Shown here: piece by piece, positions 6,911 through 14,615 of the stretch
Layout: each line of letters begins with the position of its first letter
How positions within the stretch are numbered: position 1 is the first letter of the stretch
Assembly (NCBI GenBank): GCA_963205455.1
Contig: CAUJJL010000153.1
Span: 1 to 35,754, forward strand
Direction: 5' to 3'
Origin: Verrucomicrobiota bacterium
GTDB taxonomy: Bacteria > Verrucomicrobiota > Verrucomicrobiia > Opitutales > Opitutaceae
DNA length: 35,754 nucleotides
The notes under the pieces: model-generated
Databases searched by the model: none
Told to the model about the DNA's origin: nothing
Seen by the model: the letters and a program-made list of their open reading frames with translations, nothing else
Program-made: the position numbers and the translations under genes

Positions 6911-8539
6911 TCAGGCCGGGCGAAGCGTCACTTTTTTGTAGCCGTTCGTGCAGTGGCGCGCCACGGCAGTGTGGTCCGGCAGGTGTCGGAATTCGTGGGG
7001 CTTGATGCGGTATTCTTCAACACGTTGGTAGGTATAGGAGGCATGATCGGCACCGGTAGTGCGGGAAGAACGCTCGACATAGTGCTTGCCGAGGGCATTG
7101 GCGCAACGCAAAGCGTCGGCCTCCGACGCAGCGCGATACATGAAGAGGTTCTTCAAATTGAGAGCCAGAACCTCGGCTTGTTCCTTGGTCTGGGGTGGAA
7201 TCAGCGACTCGAAAGCCTGCGCCGAAACAATCAGCATGAGCATGCAATCGCGTAGTCGGTCCACCACGTTGAAATCGCTCGTGCCGTCGTAACTGGCGGT
7301 GATGGCGGTCTGAAATTCGTCGCCCACATAGATGAGCTGGTTAAGGGCATAGCGCTGCCAGGTAGGCAAAGCGTAGCGGCGCAGGGCATGGCGATACTCC
7401 AAGAGCTTGATTACGGTGAACACAAACGCCCGCTCGGTCGGATAGTCCTGCGGCACGTCGATGCAGAGAATTTTGCCTTTGTCCACATCCGCGATGGAGC
7501 AGGTGTCCGGATCGTTGCTGCTGAATATTTCAGCGATCTGTGGGGTGCCAAAATACTCCAAATAGTTCTGCGACGTGCCGATTTCGCCCGCACGTTGTTC
7601 CTTGGCTTCGTGTTTCAGGTAGGTGGCTTCCAAGGTTTCGGCGAGTTGGATACGCCGTTCGGTCGGTTCCAGTTCGGTTAGTTTCTCCAACGCGATCTTG
7701 AGCTGCTTTTCCGAGGTAAGGAGCGAGTAAGCGTTGGTCGGAGTGGGTGGAGTGCCGATGTCGGCCAGCAACTCCAAGGCGCGGCCGATATGCGCGGCAC
7801 CTTTGGTTTTGAAGAAGCTCTTTTCGTCCTTGGGGTTCAGGGCAGCGGCGGTGTCAACCAGCAGGCGGGCGCGTGTGGTGAAAGGAAAGCGTGTATCGCC
7901 CGTGACATTCAGGCGTGGCAACGGCGTGCCGGCGAGGTCATCGGAAGCACGAGGGCGCAGCCGAATGATGTCATGTGAGCGCCCGTATTTCTTCGCCAGC
8001 CATTCGAGGTAAAACCATTCGTCGCCCTTGTTCGCCATGACAATGCCGCCGAGTTGGGGATTGCGCGACATCAACGCGCGAAACAGGCCGTTCATGCCCG
8101 AGGTCTTGCCGGAGCCGGTGTCGCCGGTGAAAAAGAAGTGCCGGTTGGCCTTGTCGCGCGTCCAACCAAAGCCCGCGTAAGCCAGCACGATCTCCCAGCG
8201 ATCGGCGACGATGTTGCCTGCCGGATCGCGCACGAAACGGCGATGGTTCACGAAAAAGAAGAGCGAGCCGGCGAGCACGCAGGTGGCCGCGACGGCCGCA
8301 TACGATGCTGGAGCCGCGAGGCGTTCGGCTCCGGCAAGGCCGAAAAACGCGGCGAAAAGCGCGAGAAGCAGGGCCGCGGGACCATTCAAACCCGGCTCAT
8401 TATGGTGCAGATTTTGGCGAACTTTCCACCCCGCGAGGCACAGAGAAAGAAACGCGAGGGCGAAGAAAACCACCGTGACGGTGCGCGGATCGTGCAGCCA
8501 TTGGCGCAGCAATTCAGGTGGCGGCGGTAGCGGCTTCAT
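6911..8539 (-). CDS. Type IV secretion coupling protein (VirD4/TraD/TrwB-like ATPase)
   Basis: Inner-membrane hexameric ATPase that links the relaxase-DNA complex to the conjugative secretion channel. The N-terminus (residues about 20-100) holds three hydrophobic segments. Walker A is GDTGSGKT (139-146), followed by GLFRALMSRNP and a second conserved block IVMANKGDEWFYLEWL. Walker B is in LIYVGDEFQTAI in the C-terminal half, and a sensor-like segment follows (MLMLIVSAQAFESLIPP). Length 542 is in the family range. The start ATG at 8539 has a good upstream GAAAGG. It is divergent from the MobF relaxase gene; TrwB-type coupling proteins are typical partners of MobF relaxases. A 25-bp repeat shared with the pilin operon lies about 45 bp upstream of its start. 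Confidence 0.9.
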   Translation of the reverse strand: MKPLPPPPELLRQWLHDPRTVTVVFFALAFLSLCLAGWKVRQNLHHNEPGLNGPAALLLALFAAFFGLAGAERLAAPASYAAVAATCVLAGSLFFFVNHRRFVRDPAGNIVADRWEIVLAYAGFGWTRDKANRHFFFTGDTGSGKTSGMNGLFRALMSRNPQLGGIVMANKGDEWFYLEWLAKKYGRSHDIIRLRPRASDDLAGTPLPRLNVTGDTRFPFTTRARLLVDTAAALNPKDEKSFFKTKGAAHIGRALELLADIGTPPTPTNAYSLLTSEKQLKIALEKLTELEPTERRIQLAETLEATYLKHEAKEQRAGEIGTSQNYLEYFGTPQIAEIFSSNDPDTCSIADVDKGKILCIDVPQDYPTERAFVFTVIKLLEYRHALRRYALPTWQRYALNQLIYVGDEFQTAITASYDGTSDFNVVDRLRDCMLMLIVSAQAFESLIPPQTKEQAEVLALNLKNLFMYRAASEADALRCANALGKHYVERSSRTTGADHASYTYQRVEEYRIKPHEFRHLPDHTAVARHCTNGYKKVTLRPA

Positions 8540-8583
8540 CGCCTTTCACCCAATGGCGCCGCCGATAAACCGCGAGAGGGAGC

Positions 8584-8608
8584 ATATACCGAAAAAAGGA
8601 TAGATGAA
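8584..8608 (-). repeat. 25-bp repeat, copy 1, upstream of the coupling-protein gene
   Basis: Read on the minus strand (towards the coupling protein) it runs from ttcatctatcc through a six-T run to cggtatat. It is a perfect 25/25 inverted match to 11995-12019. It lies 45 bp upstream of the coupling-protein ATG and has the same orientation relative to that gene as copy 2 has to the pilin gene. A shared operator or promoter element is the simplest reading; the ending tatat could serve as part of a -10 box, but no matching -35 was found. Confidence 0.85.
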
Positions 8609-8640
8609 GGTGGGCGGGAGGATGGAACCTCGGAGGTCCT

Positions 8641-8679
8641 GACTTCTATCGAAGTCGATAGGGTATTGCGTCTGTTGCC
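8641..8679 (+). other. Candidate origin of transfer (oriT) with nic-like element
   Basis: Two overlapping inverted repeats, gacttc-tatc-gaagtc (8641-8656) and ctatcga-ag-tcgatag (8646-8661), are followed directly by ggGTATTGcgTCT (to 8673). The MobF plasmid R388 has a hairpin followed by TGCGTATTGTCT/ATAG at its nick site, from established knowledge, so both layout and part of the sequence agree; here two extra bases split GTATTG from TCT. A further arm pair ggtgggcg (about 8609-8616) / cgcccacc (about 8698-8705) surrounds the site. It lies in the 312-bp gap between coupling protein and relaxase, where MobF systems often keep oriT. No other gene is seen in that gap. Nick position about 8673/8674 is inferred. 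Confidence 0.45.
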
Positions 8680-8851
8680 AAAAGAGGGACCGACTCACGC
8701 CCACCCTGACCGTTCCGCCGTGACCAAACCGGCTCCGCAAAATCGTCCACGTGTTTCACCCGGCTACCGCATTCAGGACAGGAGGGATGCCGTGGATTGG
8801 GAACACGCGCCCCCTTGAGTCGCGACACGGTTGCGGCCCTCTGTTAGGGCT

Positions 8852-11575
8852 ATGATCACTGTCGGTGTCATTCGCAATGGAGCCACCTACCTCTCGCATC
8901 ATTTGAGGAAAAACGACTACTGGTCGGAAGGGGAAAAGGAAGTGCGCGGCGAGTGGATCGGCGAAGGCGCAAAGGCGCTCGGCTTGAGCGGCGCGGTGAC
9001 GGATGAGCCGTTCGAGGCCCTGCGGCTGAACCGGCACCCGGCAACCGGCGAGCTGCTGACCTCGCGCGATCGGGAAAATCGGGTGGCGTTTTTCGACGTG
9101 CAGCTTTCGGCACCGAAGGACGTGAGCGTGCTGGCGATGGTGGGTGGCGATGAACGCATCCGCGAGGCATTCGTCGAGTCCGTGAGAACCGCACTCGCGG
9201 AGATGGAACGCTTCGCCGCGGTGCGCGAGCGCCGTGGCGAAGCGGTCGGAACGGAGGCATACCGGCTCACGGGCAATTTTGTCGGTGCGCTGTTTCTCCA
9301 CGATACAAGCCGTGATCTCGACCCGCAGTTGCACGCGCACGCGGTGCTTGCGAACGCGACTTGGGACGCGACACGCAACGAATGGCTCGCGCTCCAGTCG
9401 GTGGAGATGTTGCGGGCCTCGACATATCTCCGCCAGGTCATGTATCGCGAACTGGCGGGCCGGCTGCGGGCGCTCGGCTACGAGCCCCATGAGATGAACT
9501 CGAAAGGCTTCGCGGTGCGAGGCGTCGAGCACTTGCGCGAACGCTTCTCGAAGCGCTCGCGGCATGTCCAGAAGCTCGCGGAGGACTACGCGAAGCAGAA
9601 GGGCCGGAAGCCGACCAAGCGCGAAATCGAAATCCTCGTGCGCGAATCGCGCGAGGACAAGCTGACGGAAGTCAGCACGCCGGAAGTCCGCGCGCGTCAG
9701 CGAAAGGAACTGAACGCAGACGAAGCGCGCCGGCTGGACGAGCTCGTGCGCGCGGCGCGGACGCGGGTTCCGCGCGAGCAAACTTCGCTCGGACAAGCGC
9801 GGGTCGTGTTGGAAGCCGCGCTGAGGCACGTTTACGAGCGGAGCAGTGTCGCCCGTGAAGGAGAAGTGCTGAATGCCGCGCTGGAACTGCATCCGGATTT
9901 TTATCGTTGGCGGGAATTAAGGCAGACGTTGGCGGATCATCCCGAGGTCATCCGCCGTGATGGCGAGATGAGCCTGCGTCAGATTCGAGAGGAGGAAGCC
10001 GCCGCGGTTCAGCGCGTGCAGGCCGGGCGGAACCAACGGTTCGTGCTGGGCGATCCGGCTCATCTGCCGGCCACGCTCACGGCCGGCCAGATGAACGCGG
10101 CACGGTCGCTGCTCGGCAGTCGTGATTTTCTGTCCGTCTTGGTCGGTGATGCCGGCACCGGCAAGACGACCTTGCTGACGGCGGTGGAACAGGCACACGT
10201 TGCGGCAGGCGGAGACCGCTTCATGCCCCTGGCCCCGACGACCCGAGCCCGTGATGCGTTGGCGGAAAGCGGCTTCAAGGCCGCCGACACGGTGCAACGT
10301 TTCCTGGTCAGCGAATCTTCGCACGCGCAGGCGACGGGTCGCGTGCTGTTGGTGGACGAAGCCGGGCTGCTCTCCACACAGCAACTCGAACGGCTGACGC
10401 GCATCGCGCAGGCGGCGCGTGCGCGGCTGCTTCTGGTCGGCGACACCAAGCAGCACTACAGTGTCGAGCGCGGCGACGCGCTGCGGAACGTTGTGAAGCA
10501 CGCGGGCCTGCCGGTGGTCCGGCTTGCGGAGGTGTTACGGCAGCGCCGGGAGTCGGACCGACAGTTCAGCCGCTTGCTTGCGTCGGGCCGCATCGACGAG
10601 GCGTTCCACTATGCGGATCGGCGCGGTCTCTTCCGCGAGGCTGGCGATGACGAGATGATGTTTGTCCAGGCGGCGGAACACTACGCCGGGAATCGGTTGA
10701 ACGGGATCGAGACGATGGTCGTCATCCCATTTTGGGAGGAAATCGACCGCTTCAACCAGCACGTCCGGCCGGCGCTCCGCCGCGTCGGGTTGCTGGGGGA
10801 AGCGGAGGTGCTGCGCGAAGCGGTCCGTCCGATGATGTGGACAGAGGAACAAAAGGCGCATTGGGATCAATACCAAGTTGGTGACCGGTTGCTCTTTGTT
10901 CATGACATCAATTTCCACAAGCGTGGCACGGCGGCCGAGGTCGTGGCGATCCTGCCCAACGGTGTGCGGGTGCGCGAGGGTTCAGGGCGGGAAACGAAGA
11001 TCACGCGGCGACAGCGCACGGCCTTTGACGTGGGTCGTGCGCAGACGTTGCCGGTATCAGCCGGCGAACAGCTCTTGATTCGCGGCCGCGACAAAGACCA
11101 CGGGTTCTCCAACGGCGACCTGGAAACCGTGGCGGCAGTCGATCCTGTCGCGAATCGGATCATCCTCAGTGATGGCAGGGAACTGCCGCCGTCGTTTGCC
11201 GCGTGGACGTATGGGCACGCCCAAACGTCCTATCGCTCGCAAGGCAGCACCTCGGAGGAGTCGCTGATGGTGCTGGGCGACGTGGCAGTGCGCTCGTTGA
11301 AGCTACGTCAGTTCTACGTGGGCAATACCCGTTACCGCGGGAGCCACGCCATCTACGTTTCCAGCCGTGCGGAAATCCTGCGGCAGTTGAGCCGGCCCGA
11401 TGCCGGCCGCGAACTGGCCACGGAATTCATGGAACGGCATCGGATGGTGATGGGCGAGCGCGTCGTGACGCGTTCGGTGCGCGGGATGCGCGCCCGGATG
11501 CGTGCGGCATGGATCGGCATGGCGAGCAAACTTCGCCAAGTCCGGGAAAACCTCAGTGAGCGAAGGGAGGCGTGA
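8852..11575 (+). CDS. MobF-family conjugative relaxase-helicase (TrwC-like)
   Basis: Nicks oriT and stays covalently bound to the transferred strand, then unwinds DNA 5' to 3'. Residues 1-300 are the TrwC relaxase domain: candidate nucleophile tyrosines Y13 (GATYLSHHL) and Y23 (KNDYW), the conserved EWIGEGAKALGLSG, and the three-His metal site in FLHDTSRDLDPQLHAHAV. The C-terminal part is a RecD2/TraI-type helicase with Walker A GDAGTGKTT, Walker B LLVDEAGLLS and a late motif YGHAQTSYRSQGST. The length of 907 residues is close to TrwC. ATG 8852 is preferred over an in-frame TTG at 8831 because the conserved domain begins here and tagggct lies just upstream. Its stop overlaps the next ATG (TGATG). 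It appears full length. Confidence 0.95.
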   Translation: MITVGVIRNGATYLSHHLRKNDYWSEGEKEVRGEWIGEGAKALGLSGAVTDEPFEALRLNRHPATGELLTSRDRENRVAFFDVQLSAPKDVSVLAMVGGDERIREAFVESVRTALAEMERFAAVRERRGEAVGTEAYRLTGNFVGALFLHDTSRDLDPQLHAHAVLANATWDATRNEWLALQSVEMLRASTYLRQVMYRELAGRLRALGYEPHEMNSKGFAVRGVEHLRERFSKRSRHVQKLAEDYAKQKGRKPTKREIEILVRESREDKLTEVSTPEVRARQRKELNADEARRLDELVRAARTRVPREQTSLGQARVVLEAALRHVYERSSVAREGEVLNAALELHPDFYRWRELRQTLADHPEVIRRDGEMSLRQIREEEAAAVQRVQAGRNQRFVLGDPAHLPATLTAGQMNAARSLLGSRDFLSVLVGDAGTGKTTLLTAVEQAHVAAGGDRFMPLAPTTRARDALAESGFKAADTVQRFLVSESSHAQATGRVLLVDEAGLLSTQQLERLTRIAQAARARLLLVGDTKQHYSVERGDALRNVVKHAGLPVVRLAEVLRQRRESDRQFSRLLASGRIDEAFHYADRRGLFREAGDDEMMFVQAAEHYAGNRLNGIETMVVIPFWEEIDRFNQHVRPALRRVGLLGEAEVLREAVRPMMWTEEQKAHWDQYQVGDRLLFVHDINFHKRGTAAEVVAILPNGVRVREGSGRETKITRRQRTAFDVGRAQTLPVSAGEQLLIRGRDKDHGFSNGDLETVAAVDPVANRIILSDGRELPPSFAAWTYGHAQTSYRSQGSTSEESLMVLGDVAVRSLKLRQFYVGNTRYRGSHAIYVSSRAEILRQLSRPDAGRELATEFMERHRMVMGERVVTRSVRGMRARMRAAWIGMASKLRQVRENLSERREA

Positions 11576-11946
11576 TGGAGCGGCCAGCCTTCAGGAAGCC
11601 AAAGGAACACTTCGACACGGTGGCCCACCCCAGCCATGTCACGTTTGACGACGGGAAGAACATTCGCCGGAACATTCCGTGGCTGCACTACGTGGAGGCG
11701 CGATGGGATTATGCGGAGCCGGACACGATCAGAATGGAAATCGGTGATTGGATCGTCTTCCTCTCCGGCCACAACCTAGGTCCGCTTTTCGCCGCCATCG
11801 AAAGTCACACATTGGTGCGTGTTCGCGCGCAGCCGGAACTCGCGCAGGATCGCGAGCGGGAGGTTGATACCTTCGTCGTCGAGATTCGCTTCGTGAAACC
11901 CGCCGTGCCACCAGGCAAGGGACAGATGGAATTCGATCTTGGATAG
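11575..11946 (+). CDS. Unknown small protein coupled to the relaxase gene
   Basis: A protein of 123 residues whose ATG shares one base with the relaxase stop (TGATG), with GGGAGG four bases upstream, so it is translationally coupled. It is soluble and probably alpha/beta: a segment WLHYVEARWDYAEPD, then IRMEIGDWIVFLSGHNLGPL and a C-terminal VDTFVVEIRFV strand before a Pro/Gly tail. The conserved-looking GHNLGPLFAAIE could be the core of a small domain. I recognise no family. Its position right after the relaxase suggests a role in DNA processing or regulation of transfer, but nothing in the sequence proves this. The 204-bp gap that follows holds copy 2 of the 25-bp repeat. Confidence 0.7.
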   Translation: MERPAFRKPKEHFDTVAHPSHVTFDDGKNIRRNIPWLHYVEARWDYAEPDTIRMEIGDWIVFLSGHNLGPLFAAIESHTLVRVRAQPELAQDREREVDTFVVEIRFVKPAVPPGKGQMEFDLG

Positions 11947-11994
11947 CTCTCGAAGCATGGCGTGTATCGCTCTTCGCCGGGGAAGTTCCCAGCG

Positions 11995-12019
11995 TTCATC
12001 TATCCTTTTTTCGGTATAT
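11995..12019 (+). repeat. 25-bp repeat, copy 2, upstream of the pilin operon
   Basis: Perfect inverted partner of 8584-8608, here reading ttcatctatcc ... cggtatat on the plus strand, 131 bp upstream of the pilin ATG. Flanking bases differ at once on both sides, so exactly 25 bp is conserved although the surrounding sequence is not, which points to functional constraint rather than a recent duplication. Confidence 0.85.
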
Positions 12020-12150
12020 CCATCCCCTTGCTTTGGGTAGCGTAGTTTTTCTTTTAGCAGGTACGGGACATTCCCTGACTGTGAAGGAACACCGGGGAAT
12101 GTCGCGAGGGAAACGGCCCCCACACGTGCCGATTCGAAACGGAAAATACC

Positions 12151-12564
12151 ATGACAACCTTGATTCTGGTGACGCCATATGCGGCGTTGGTCTGCGGTGT
12201 GGCGATGATGGCAAGAGCGCTGCACCTTTGGGAAAAGGAAGTCCACACGGCGGACGCACGCAGCAACTGGCGCAAGTTCGTGTTGATCGTTGGCGCGGTG
12301 CTGTCGATGCCGACCTTGGCACATGCCCAGGTTGATCTCAGAACCGCGGCGGAATCGGGCAACGCGATCATCATGTATCTGAGCGGCACGTTCGCCGCCG
12401 TCGGCATCGTCGCGGCCGGCGTCGCGATGATGATGGGGCGGCAGTCCATCGCCAAATGGGCTTTTGCCGGCGCGATGGTCAGCGGACTGGCCTTCGCCAT
12501 CGTGAGAACCATGTGGAGCAACATGGGAATCGAAGCCTCCGGAGTCGGCTCGTTCGCACCTTGA
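12151..12564 (+). CDS. VirB2/TrbC-like conjugative pilin precursor
   Basis: A 137-residue small membrane protein with the layout of a type IV secretion pilin. It has an unusually long leader, then a second hydrophobic segment KFVLIVGAVLSMPTLAHA with a good signal-peptidase I site after AHA (about residue 58). The mature part of about 79 residues has two hydrophobic helices (IIMYLSGTFAAVGIVAAGVA and WAFAGAMVSGLAFAIV) separated by a short basic loop (GRQSIAK). It is the first gene of the transfer operon reading towards the IS. The long leader may mean the real start is further in, for example at the internal ATG codons near 12208. Family assignment is by architecture and context rather than by a diagnostic motif. 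Confidence 0.75.
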   Translation: MTTLILVTPYAALVCGVAMMARALHLWEKEVHTADARSNWRKFVLIVGAVLSMPTLAHAQVDLRTAAESGNAIIMYLSGTFAAVGIVAAGVAMMMGRQSIAKWAFAGAMVSGLAFAIVRTMWSNMGIEASGVGSFAP

Positions 12565-12591
12565 AAAGCCACCCGGCACGAAGCGGTTCCC

Positions 12592-13119
12592 ATGAACGCC
12601 GCCCATCTCAACGAACACGACGCCAACCAGGGCGCGCAGTCATCCGGAGAATTTCTCGGGATGACAGGCAACTCCGGTTGGTATCTGCTTGGATCGGGCG
12701 GGGCGACAATCCTCATGGTCATTCTTCTTTGGGGTGTCCTCGGGATGTCGCTGCTTCTGTGTCTCTTCGTCGGAATCGTGCTTTGTCTGTTGTCATTGGC
12801 CTATGTGTTCACGCTGAAGAACAATAAGCCGGAACACTACGATACCGATTTTTTCGAGTCGGCCTTGGTTGAGGCTGGAGTGCTGGAGTTCCGTTTCGGT
12901 CCGCAGGCCCAACGCCTGGTGAATCCCTTCACCGGCGTTGAGGCTCGCGCGGCGGAGCCGCCGGCAACGCCGATTGCCCGGCGGCCATTCAAGGCGGCGG
13001 CAAGCCGGACGGTCAGTCTGCCCGGAAGATCAGCGCCGTCGCCCGAGACGAAAACACCCGCGCACGCTGGTGGCCGAGCGCACGATCACCGCGCCGATCT
13101 TCACCAGCTTCAGTCGTAG
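12592..13119 (+). pseudogene. VirB3/TrbD-position membrane protein cut by the IS
   Basis: Residues 1-143 are encoded before the proposed IS end at 13021: a polar N-terminus, two adjacent hydrophobic segments (about residues 30-75, including TILMVILLWGVLGMSLLLC) and a polar tail with the block HYDTDFFESALVEAGVLEFR. The last 32 codons (from PGRSAPS) read into the IS and end in it by chance, so the natural C-terminus is replaced. Position after the pilin and the two-helix hairpin suit VirB3/TrbD, but the tail is longer than usual for that family, so the name is tentative. The low-complexity Ala/Pro/Arg tail before the junction hints that little of the core is missing. Confidence 0.6.
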
Positions 13120-14298
13120 CGTCGCGCAGGTCGCCTGCGCCAACGCGGTGCCCCTCAGCGCCAGTCGTCGCAACCCGACCATCAGCGTGTAGGCCAGGGC
13201 CGAGAGCAGGATGCGCCATTGGTTGGCCCACCAGCGGTGGGCACTCACGCGGTCGGCGAAGAGCATCATCTGCTCTTTGATGCGGTTCTCCATCTCGCCA
13301 CGGGCGCAGTAACGCTGGTCGTAGAGTCGCTGCGCGTCGCCGACGATGTTGGTCACGATGAACCGCGGATTGGCACCTTTGGCCGAGTGCTCGGCCTTGG
13401 CGATCACCCACCGCACTCGCCGCCACGATCCGGCCGCGTAATCAAACGCGGTGAACAATCGCTGCTTCGCTCCGGTCTGCTCAAAGCCCGTCTGTGCCTC
13501 CTGCATCAGCTCACTGGCGTGGTCCAGCAAGCGGCGGTTGCGGGCCACGCCCACGATATACTTCACCTCATGGCGGTCGCACCAGGTGAGCATCAGATCC
13601 CGGCAAAACCCGCTGTCGCCGCGCAGCACGATCTTCGTGCGCGGCCAGACCTGCCGGATGCGCTGCACCAGCAGCTTGAGGATCGCCGCTGCGTGCCGGG
13701 CCGCGTCGGCGTTGCTGCGCCGCAGGTAGGCCACCAGCAGGTGGTCGCCACAAAACACATACAACGGCAGGAAGCAGTGGTGGTCGTAGTAACCGTGGAA
13801 GAAGTAACCTTCCTGGCGGCCGTGCACCGGCGCGTCGGTCGCATCGAAGTCCAGCGTGATCACCGCCGGCGGTTTGGCATGCGCGGCGATGAAGCTGTCC
13901 ACCAACACCGCGTTGATCGCCCACGCCGCCGCTCGGGACTGGCGGTTCTCAAACCGACACAACGTCGACGCGCTTGCCAAGGCACTGCCGCTGCCCGCCG
14001 CGATCTGATGGATCGAGTCGAACCGCAACGCCTGCGCATCGTTCAAATCCTCCCAACCCGCGCACAGCCCATACACCCGCTGCCGCAGCATCGACATCGC
14101 CTCATGCGCGACTTTGCCGGCCTGCCGCCGGTCATCGAGCACCGCCGCCGCCCGGCGCGTCAGCGCCAACTGCCGGTCGACTTCGCGTAACAGCAGCAAC
14201 CCGCCGTCGCTGCTCACTTCACCCCCATCAAAGTCCGCTTCCACCCGCCGACCTTTTGACCTTGTGAATCGGATCCAATCCCTCTTGTTTTTGCCCAT
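13030..14298 (-). CDS. IS1380-family transposase
   Basis: A DDE transposase of 422 residues, full length for the family. N-terminal family block FDGGEVSSDGGLLLLREVD. First catalytic Asp region VITLDFDATDAPVHG, second in IVLRGDSGFCRDL, catalytic Glu in YCARGEMENRIKEQM. The block between (GYFFHGYYDHHCFLPLYVF) is also typical of IS1380. The reading frame is uninterrupted, so the element may be active. The last residues (VRGCFRLGRRR) differ from what I would expect, so a late frameshift cannot be excluded. The start ATG (14296-14298) is overlapped by one arm of an inverted repeat. Confidence 0.95.
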   Translation of the reverse strand: MGKNKRDWIRFTRSKGRRVEADFDGGEVSSDGGLLLLREVDRQLALTRRAAAVLDDRRQAGKVAHEAMSMLRQRVYGLCAGWEDLNDAQALRFDSIHQIAAGSGSALASASTLCRFENRQSRAAAWAINAVLVDSFIAAHAKPPAVITLDFDATDAPVHGRQEGYFFHGYYDHHCFLPLYVFCGDHLLVAYLRRSNADAARHAAAILKLLVQRIRQVWPRTKIVLRGDSGFCRDLMLTWCDRHEVKYIVGVARNRRLLDHASELMQEAQTGFEQTGAKQRLFTAFDYAAGSWRRVRWVIAKAEHSAKGANPRFIVTNIVGDAQRLYDQRYCARGEMENRIKEQMMLFADRVSAHRWWANQWRILLSALAYTLMVGLRRLALRGTALAQATCATLRLKLVKIGAVIVRSATSVRGCFRLGRRR

Positions 14299-14360
14299 CG
14301 CTTAGTTTGGTTATTTGTTTCGCGACCCATTGATTACCAATGGTTAACCAGCTAAGCGAT
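14297..14360 (-). repeat. Inverted repeat over the transposase start codon
   Basis: Arms atcgcttag (14297-14305) and ctaagcgat (14352-14360) pair perfectly. Inside lie ccattg (14327-14332) / caatgg (14338-14343) and the palindrome tggttaacca (14341-14350). In an mRNA that enters the IS from outside, the outer stem would cover two bases of the transposase ATG, a layout known in other IS families to block translation from read-through transcripts. Whether the element's own transcript starts inside the structure is not known. Confidence 0.6.
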
Positions 14361-14486
14361 ACCTTTTTTATGCAATATCCGGGCTAGGCTTCGTTTGGTT
14401 TCGGCGTCACCGAGCGCACGTATGAGTCATTTAGGTCGTTTTTCGGTCTCGCTCAGAAGGTGGGCAAATTTTGACGGGACTCTGGA

Positions 14487-14515
14487 TTGAATGTAAGACG
14501 ACGACGTAATATAGA
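14487..14515 (+). promoter_or_regulatory. Possible promoter for the beta-helix protein gene
   Basis: TTGAAT (14487-14492) and TATAGA (14510-14515) with a 17-bp spacer, each matching the sigma-70 consensus at four of six positions. An alternative pair is TTGACG (14471-14476) with TAAGAC (14494-14499), also 17 bp apart. The interval 14384-14615 holds no gene. It is AT-richer than its neighbours and sits outside the IS, upstream of the ATG at 14616. Confidence 0.35.
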
Positions 14516-14532
14516 GAATCAATATCGATGTA

Positions 14533-14556
14533 GGGTTATCAATCACGGTATAACCC
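14533..14556 (+). promoter_or_regulatory. Inverted repeat in the leader of the beta-helix gene
   Basis: gggttat (14533-14539) and ataaccc (14550-14556) form a perfect 7-bp inverted repeat with a 10-base centre, about 18 bp downstream of the possible -10 box. It could be an operator for a repressor or a leader hairpin. No regulator gene sits next to it. Confidence 0.35.
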
Positions 14557-14615
14557 GACGGCTGGGGAATCGGTTAGGCTGTGGCTAGCTCAGTTCAACC
14601 CCAGATTACCCTAAA

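Larger units (their letters stand above)
13021..14383 (-). mobile_element. IS1380-family insertion sequence, about 1.36 kb
   Basis: One transposase gene fills the element. Proposed ends are cccgga at 13021 and its inverse tccggg ending at 14383; the first ten bases of the two ends agree at seven positions. The left end lies 9 bp beyond the transposase stop, a common arrangement. Flanks are tctg on the left and ctag on the right, so there is no target-site duplication of the 4-5 bp expected for the family. Left flank is the transfer operon, right flank is the carbohydrate locus, so the element sits at a junction between unrelated regions. End positions are inferred from a short imperfect repeat. 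Confidence 0.7.

Noticed and set aside
13219..14190. 323-codon open frame on the plus strand
   Set aside because: Antisense to the IS1380 transposase, which has complete DDE motifs.
14456..14465. 10-bp match gaaggtgggc to 8606-8615 near the oriT region
   Set aside because: Too short to matter at this GC content and without matching flanks.
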